DNA from: Thereva unica | Lineage: Eukaryota; Arthropoda; Insecta; Diptera; Therevidae | NCBI GenBank assembly: GCA_949987705.1 | Contig: CATLJY010000929.1 | Location: 124,001 to 188,000 of the forward strand | Direction of reading: 5' to 3' | Length of the DNA: 64,000 nucleotides | Part shown: piece after piece, positions 57,640 through 64,000 of the stretch | Layout of the letters: each line of letters opens with the position of its first letter | Numbering within the stretch: the first letter of the stretch is position 1 | Made by a program: the position numbers and the translations under genes | Notes under the pieces: generated by a model | What the model was told of the DNA's origin: nothing | What the model saw: the letters and a program-made list of their open reading frames with translations, nothing else | Database searches by the model: none

Positions 57640-58430
57640 GTGTCTGTTGAATCTGACTGAGCATTTTAATGATATCATAGGCTCGTTATTAATTCTGATG
57701 TGTTTGTTGCCTTGGTTTGGTTTATCATCAGATATTTTGCTGACTTGTGCATAAGATAATCCAACTGTAGAAGGTGTGGTTGTTGCTTGTGGTTCAGGTA
57801 ATTTTTTTATTCGATGTGCAACATTTGTTTTATCCTTGTGTTGACTTTTAATTTTATTCTGATATACCTACTGGACATCCTTTATAATTTGCAGTATGCC
57901 CTTTTTGATGACAAAGAGCGCATGTTGGTGCGCTGCCTGACTCTTTTTTGCATTGTTTCGTGTGATGGGTTTCGGCATGCGTTAATTTGCTTTGGCGGCG
58001 TCAGAAGCTCTTGGTATGTCCGAGTTGCTCACATTTATTGGTGGAGGCAATGGTATTTTGTGGTTTTTCTGTTCAGTGTTGATGTTCTCACTTTGATTAG
58101 CACTTTTTGGTGGCGTTTTTGTTGTTGCGCACCTGCGTTTCTTGTTATTATTATCTAGATTGAGAAATTCCTTTTCCAATTCTTCCTCATCTGTGCAATA
58201 TTCCTCTTGACTCAGATTATTGAAGTTATTCTGGTGAGAAACCGGAAATTGTCGTTACAACCAATTAGAATTAGTTGATTGTTCATGTTGGCTGGAAGTA
58301 GGTTAACTTTGGGTGGAAGGTAGATTATTAAGTCGTGCCTCGAGTTCAGTTATTTTTTTATTCAAATCATTTATAAATTTGTTGCTGACTACTGCATGTG
58401 TTAACGAGGTCATCGTATGTTGCCATAGTG
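57640..58430 (-). pseudogene. Jockey ORF1 (gag-like, CCHC knuckle)
   Basis: The piece MATYDDLVNTCSSQQQI starts near 58425 and continues into KKITELEARLNNLPSTQ, a short coiled coil. EELEKEFLNLDNNNKKRRCA follows. CALCHQKGHTANYKGC (about 57935-57888) is the zinc knuckle typical of Jockey gag proteins, then a tail with GLSYAQVSK. Several frameshifts. The MITE at 57228-57636 sits just downstream, between the two ORFs. Confidence 0.8.
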
Positions 58431-58613
58431 GTGAATATTGTTAATAAAAAACATTATTACACAATCACACACATTACATACAATTCACCTTACACTGCAC
58501 TTTAGTATTTTTGTGAAATGTTTTTCTTTTCTTTTTATACTGCTCAATATACGCACGCGGCGGTAAACACGTCTATACACTTCAAAACCGTGTGAATGAC
58601 TGCTTTAGTTTAT

Positions 58614-60539
58614 CCATGACGTACTTCGGTTATGTTTGTCCTCTTTGAAATCTGGTCGTTATTCTAAATTTCACCTTGACTAGAAATAAATTTCACTTTT
58701 TACTCAACCGTCTTATCTTCTGTGAGAACATGGACGGTTATGAAACTAATGTTATGTAGTTTTAATGAGAAGCTTGCACATTCTGTTAGCCCACAATTAC
58801 CGACATCATCGAAGTCCCTGAGGCCAATACTACCATTTGACCCCATTTGAGACTCATGCTGATTATAAAAAAGGCCTACAAAAACACAGTAAAAGCTTTT
58901 TGCCTAACTACATATGCAGGACCATGGTACAATAATACTATATTATTGTGCTATGATGCAGGACTACATTTTAACAAAGGCGTGAGCACCTTATAAGCAG
59001 ATTCCCACTGCTCGCGAGAGCTTTGCACGATTTTTGAAACACAGCTATAATATCACATGAAAATGACTTTCACATATGTATGTATAAAATACTTCTTGCC
59101 TATATGGCACTCTCATTGTGTACACTCACAATTTACAGCAATTAAATTACACGCAGTCACTAAATTTCACAACTCTTTAACAAATTTTCTCAGACAACCT
59201 TTAACTTTAAGGTTACTATCCTTAAAGCAAAGAAATAACCAACAAAATAAAATTTTCTTAAGGATATCATCAGTGTTGAACCACTTCGTTTATCCAAATA
59301 GAAATTTAGGGAGCAATATCTTTTCCCCTATCGAAACTAACGATATCTAAACTATACCCGAAAACCAATCTCAGATAAAACGTAACCATTCCTGCTACGG
59401 TCGTCCTATCGCCATCCCTCCATTTTCACTAAGCTCCAGGCTCCAAAGGAGATAATAGTACGGAAGTGATATGGTGATGAAAATTCTCCGTTCATGTTCT
59501 GAAAATGGGTTAACAAAGATCTATGCGATTTTTTTATATATCTACACGAAAACTATTCTTCGACCTGGTCCTGCTTTTATCCAATTCTCAACCCCTTTTG
59601 TCCCAGCAATTTCTCTTCTTGCAACCAGATAATGTCCTGTTCAGGATTGAGTGCATCCGACGATGCTAATACAGTGTGCGAAGTATAACAGTAGTTAGAT
59701 ATCGTGCGGCACTTAAACTGTGGTGTATATCTAAAGGGGGCTTTCTCCTAGTAAGATGTTGGCAATGGTCCAAACCCAAAGCCGAATGTATCCTTTTCTT
59801 ATAGAAAGTCTTCGGGCTAGTGGAAAGGATAGTATGCATCATCCGGTCTCCTCCTGACCTGGTTATCCTGGAACTTTTCACGTTCTCCTCTTTTTCCTTT
59901 ACATTTTATCGAGTAATAGTTAATCCCTAGTAATGAGGCGAACGCTATGCCTTCCAGAAGTATATTTCAGGATTTGGATAAAATGTTCAACCAAATTAAA
60001 ATTGAGGACCTGTAAGTGCTTGAGGGAAGACCTGAGAGTTTAATTCGTTTCGGGTTAATTTTACAGTACTGAAATAACTGGAAATTATGGTAAATTAAAT
60101 AGTAGTGGTGTTAGCGGTGATGCTGTACTAGGTAGACAATTTTTTTATAATTACTAGATAATGAATTTGTACCACCGCTCTGGGCGATTTAATTTTTTAG
60201 ATCATTAAATCCTCACGATTTATCCTTCTGGGTGAGGCTAGACTTATCGTTATATCTATTAGTTTACATTACTACAAGTAACTCACATAATGTATGACAA
60301 TCTGTTTTTTTAATCATTTAAACCGTGTTACATTTCCGTATTGTCCTTTTAAAGATACAAACGTGGCCATGTACGCCGACTTCATCTTTTTATTACCATG
60401 TAAGCAGCAGTATAAAGGGCAAACATTTTGAGGGCAACTATCCAAAGTGGTTCTGGTTATTGCCTTTGTTCACGGCAAAGATTAAAAATTACTGTATAAA
60501 CACTTTGCCGAAAATTGCCAAAAGAAATAAACTGTGTGT
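58614..60539. other. 1.9 kb without a supported gene
   Basis: AT-rich DNA. Small frames (59057-59350 plus, 59666-59881 minus) show no motif. No TIR pair or tandem repeat found. Confidence 0.4.
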
Positions 60540-60664
60540 GATTATGTGGTCATTTTTTCCTGCACGATACCGCGCAAACAAACAAAGACAACGACTTCGT
60601 TGAGGTGTCGTTCGAACCGTATTAACGGAAATAGGATCTGATTTTCATAAAATTCGGTCCAACC

Positions 60665-62745
60665 GTTTTTGAAGTTATACTTCTTTAGGCGTTTTGAAAA
60701 GATGAGAGTACGTTTTGAGAGATTCGCAACACAGAAATCCGCAACATAGGAATCCAAGAAGGCGCAGGACGAGGATATGGGTGAAGGGGTGGAGGCAATG
60801 GAGAGCAAGCATTTCAACTCCCATTCTTCATGCGTACTGGGATTAAAATTACTATGAGCATATGGAAATTCGTAGCCGATGCCGGTTCACGATATCGATG
60901 GGTTAGGGGGTTTATATGCCGAGACTATGAAGGGAAATAAATTTCATGTTCGATTCATCAGCTAAGCGTAAGTTGGGTTTTTCGTGGGCACAGGAAGATT
61001 CGTTGTGTTTATTGTGTGCTGTTTGTGGGTGAGGGGTTTTACTGGATGCAAGCTAATTCCTCTCACTCGTAGTGTAATATCATAGAGGCATCAAGGTTTT
61101 AACTTTATTTTTGCAGTAAAATGTTGCAAAATATTGTATTTTAAAACTTTTTACTGCACGGAATTACCAGTGATAAGTTAGTTGTGATCTGAGTGAATAA
61201 ATTAAAAGAAATTGATAAGGTGACCATTTTTGTTTACATTCGTGGTGGTTTTTTCGTGTTATTTTAGGGCAAATATGTTGGATTTATGTGGTAGAGAAAT
61301 TAAAAGTGAATTTCAAATGGCTAAAAATTATTATGGAATAGTAATTAAAACATAAGTGCAAGTACCACCACACAACATGAATAACAATAGCTTTTGAACT
61401 TTTTCATACATATTTTTCTGCCCTAATATTTTTAAAAGTTATTTTATAATAATCTTTAATCACTTGAAATTCACTTTTAACTCAATAACCACACAAATAC
61501 ATTTTTGACCAAAATTAACTCGACAAAACCACCGCGAATACAAACAAAATTGGTCACCTTCACAATTAAAACATTAAATCACTAAAACACTAATTACTGG
61601 TAATCCATGTTCAGAAAAAAGTGATAAAATACAATATTTTTCTATTTTTACTGCAAAAATAAACCTAAAATAAGCAGAGTGCTGCAAATTTAAGACATGA
61701 GATGAACATGTAGCACGCTGCTCTGGTTCTGCTCTGCTTGTCATTTTACCAGCCTTGGACACTGATATATAGAATGGACTGCTCATCAAAAAATTTACAT
61801 GTCACCAATTCTTTCCGTAAGTGACACACCTTTTTTCACTTACATGGGTACACGTCAGTAACTTTTGTAAATAAAAATTTCTTAAATTAGTATTTGGAAG
61901 GTGTAATCTAAATAAATTTTTGGTAACCTTACCCTTTTTAAACCCTTCTTTTCATTATAAATTATTGTACTAAACAAGGCGAGGTTCGTTACCTCTGTTT
62001 CAACATATTCCGAGGCTTATGGGGAAAGAGACACAAATAAAAAACCAGTCACCACCAGAAGAAGCTAGGGAAGTGAACAAAATTTAGAAGAAATGTTTAA
62101 TTCAGTAGTAGCAAGGGATTTGGAATATGTCGATGGAACCCCAGGGTCATACTAAATGTGGAGGGTAGGTCATGAGACATTGCACAGTTTTTAAGCGCTC
62201 ATTGGTACTACAGGGTGTACCTTCATCGGTTAAGACAAGATGGCTCCCCGTTGTGCCTAGCATGCCTAGATATGATAGAGGACGCAGAATATGCCCTTTA
62301 GGAATACTCTAAATTAGCCAAGTAAACTGCTGTTCAGAACGTCATAAAAACTATGTGGTAAGATCGGTTGATGCATTGAAGAAAGTGGAATAGGCGCCAA
62401 ATATTCTCCATCAGAAGCTATAGCAGGTAGAAGCCAAAAGGAAAATAGTAAGGCTTGGAAATACCAAGAGTATTAGGGAGGTAGAACCGGCCCACGATGC
62501 ATTGCCGAAAAGACCTTCCCGCGGAAGAATGGGGCAACTAGTAAATGGTTTTAGTTGGGGTTAGAGTCTTACATAACCGACGGCTGGAGCGTGTCGGTAG
62601 CATAATGCTTCCCCTCTGCCAATGCACGAAAATAAAAACAAAAAAACAGACATCCATAAATTATTTGCATGCAAATTATAAATTTGTCTTAAAACTTCTA
62701 ATGCGCGAACATAGGTGCGCACACCCGCTTAAACGACGTTCGTGA
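60665..62745. mobile_element. repeat family Y, copy 2
   Basis: Collinear with 13568-15750: TTGAAGTTATACTTCTTTAG, TCTTCATGCGTACTGGGATT, GTAGCCGATGCCGGTTCACG, TTTCATGTTCGATTCATCAG, a GAAGAAGCTAG block near 62080, GGCTGGAGCGTGTCGGTAGC and ACTTCTAATGCGCGAACATA. This copy lacks the LINE fragment of copy 1 but carries the foldback at 61100-61672. No protein recognised. Confidence 0.65.
61100..61672. repeat. 570-bp palindromic (foldback) element
   Basis: The left half, starting TTTATTTTTGCAGTAAAATG, matches the inverted right half over about 230 bp, including AAGGTGACCATTTTTGTTTA (61217 on) against the inverse of CAAACAAAATTGGTCACCTT (61540-61560), and ATTAAAAGTGAATTTCAAAT. The centre is about 100 bp. 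The arms have diverged by roughly a quarter, so it is old. Confidence 0.78.
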
Positions 62746-63505
62746 TATTTGTACGAAAGAAGAATATTAACGAAAAAATGATATGAAAAAATTTCATAGT
62801 ATTTGGTCGGGCGTTTCTTTTTTGTTCAAATTTAAAAAATTCGGCTAAGTGTCAGAAAGACCTTAAATTGGTAAGTTTTGCTAATAACATATCTAACAAA
62901 CTTGATGGAATGAGACTGGATTTGGATTCTGCACAGCGATAGTTTTCCAACAAAACATCACTTGTCAAAATCCGACTCTCGTGCAAAAATTACGTTAATC
63001 TTTACAAACATCAGGAAATTTTCGTTAATTGTTTTCTACATCCTACAGTTTCAGGAAAGTGCGGTTCATCCCGGGACCGAAATATTTGTTCTTTTTGGTT
63101 AAGTCTGATAAGTACTTTGCATTGATTAGTTTTGCTAATATCTCCGGAAAGCTATAGAATTTCCAAATGAAGTTATTCGCTTCCCAGTTTATCAGCGGCG
63201 CTTCAACACGCTCAATATGAATTCGAACACTCGCTTTAGTGTAGCGAACGAAGTATGAAGGAAATGTTTGTTTGCTAAAGTTCCACAAAAAACAAATTCT
63301 CTAGAAAAATCCAATGGATTTATAGTCATTTGAACTACCTTCTCTCAGGATTACTTTGCCACCAGTTCTGATTTTAGTCAATTTCCCACTAGTGCTAAAC
63401 GTATTACTATTTTGTAAAAAGTCAGTTTATTCCGTCTACGTCATCATACTGGCAAGTTCATCGTCTGGACCGAAGGGGTCAAACCCACATTCTAGCTAGT
63501 TTTAA

Positions 63506-63810
63506 CTTTTTGTAAAAGCTTTGCGTGTAAAATCCTATCTATTAAAAAATGCCGATACTTTGTTTTTGTAACAATTTTAAACAATTACTGCAAAATTAAC
63601 TACGATATTATATTGTGCGCTAAATTCAAAAGAATTAAACCGAAAAAAATGCTAGTACGGGGTTTTTGCGGTCGTTAATTACGAAAATGAAGCTTAAAAT
63701 CAAAATGATGGATCCAAAATGGCGAAATGCGGAAACATAATTGTCGATATTGCGTCTACCCATCTATAAATTTTCTAGTATTTACGCATCTATAACAGGT
63801 GCGTCTTATT
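63506..63810. other. spacer between X copies
   Basis: AT-rich; no gene or repeat recognised. It separates the right end of X copy 2 from the left end of X copy 3. Confidence 0.4.
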
Positions 63811-64000
63811 AACTTCCCAGTATAGGAAGTTATTGTAATCGGTCCGAAAATCGAAATCGAAAATTTCAACGTATTTTCATCTTTCAAGGTCCCAGGAGCA
63901 TTTTAAGCAAAAAATTGGGAGGAAGTATGTGTGTGTGTGTGTATGTGCGTACGGATGTGGTCATTTTTTCCTGCACGATATCGCGCGTACCAAAACTGAT
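63811..64000. mobile_element. repeat family X, copy 3, truncated by window end
   Basis: AACTTCCCAGTATAGGAAGT to CTGCACGATATCGCGCG matches 9433-9620 almost base for base, except for a shorter TG run (about 18 bp against 27) and a single change (GTACC for GAACC) in the first monomer. The near identity points to recent duplication or transposition. Confidence 0.85.

Larger units (their letters stand above)
54357..58601 (-). mobile_element. full-length Jockey LINE with 12-bp TSD
   Basis: The direct repeat GCTTTAGTTTAT occurs at 54345-54356 next to the poly(A) tail (T-run on plus, 54356-54366) and at 58602-58613 next to the 5' end. The 12-bp TSD with tail defines a complete 4245-bp insertion, including a 409-bp MITE. 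ORF1 and ORF2 lie between a 5' UTR (58440-58601) and a 3' UTR. Frameshifts and stops (see ORF entries) show it is now inactive. Confidence 0.93.
60540..63505. mobile_element. repeat family X, copy 2, interrupted by repeat Y copy 2
   Basis: 60545-60664 is one A-type 146-bp monomer (CATTTTTTCCTGCACGATAC, CTTCGTTGAGGTGTCGTTCG). 62750-62840 carries degraded monomer text (GAATATTAACGAAAAAATGA). The right end 63447-63505 (TCATACTGGCAAGTTCATCG, GGACCGAAGGGGTCAAACCC) matches copy 1 at 10433-10491. Repeat Y occupies 60665-62745. The left terminus is not recognisable. Confidence 0.65.

Noticed and set aside
1..64000. A novel multi-gene defence or metabolic system
   Set aside because: No cluster of non-TE genes is present; all multi-gene order here is explained by TE structure and nesting.

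Overview
The window is animal, almost certainly insect, nuclear DNA. It is AT-rich, protein-coding stretches carry spliceosomal GT-AG introns, and nearly everything recognisable is a transposable element (TE). I see no operon, rRNA gene, CRISPR array or confidently identified host gene. The order cannot be fixed from the sequence. Many boundaries are supported directly by terminal inverted repeats (TIRs) and target-site duplications (TSDs); family names come from protein motifs.

Layout. 0-1.45 kb: 3' half of a Tigger/pogo element. 2.7-8.99 kb: decayed LINE, PIF/Harbinger and Helitron genes, plus a tRNA-derived SINE head. 9.4-10.5 kb: repeat family X with a 146-bp tandem array. 10.7-12.4 kb: short inverted-repeat elements. 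12.65-16.46 kb: a nest (outer TIR element containing a MITE and a Tc1/mariner-type element, which holds repeat Y, which holds a LINE fragment). 16.63-17.73 kb: repeat Z, copy A. 21.8-24 kb: LINEs. 27.1-29.5 kb: a LINE inserted in an opposite-strand LINE. 29.7-34.0 kb: three MITEs and a LINE. 38.4-45.2 kb: a second nest (LINE containing a hAT MITE, containing a complete PIF/Harbinger transposon, containing another MITE). 45.2-50.8 kb: two CR1/Jockey-type LINE pieces meeting at repeat Z copy B. 51.5-53.25 kb: a large foldback. 54.36-58.60 kb: a full-length but mutated Jockey LINE with a 12-bp TSD. 60.5-64 kb: further X and Y copies.

The part most likely to be functional is the PIF/Harbinger element at 39001-42555. 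It carries 3-bp TAA TSDs, matching TIRs, an apparently intact 395-aa HARBI1-type transposase (DD35E, two introns) and an intact 244-aa Myb/SANT-like partner (two introns), transcribed convergently. The rest looks like TE remains in several layers, whose insertion order can be read from interrupted reading frames and TSDs.

One proper caution: coordinates of decayed elements are approximate, and LINE clade names (CR1/Jockey, RTE-like) are family-level judgements from motifs, not phylogenies.
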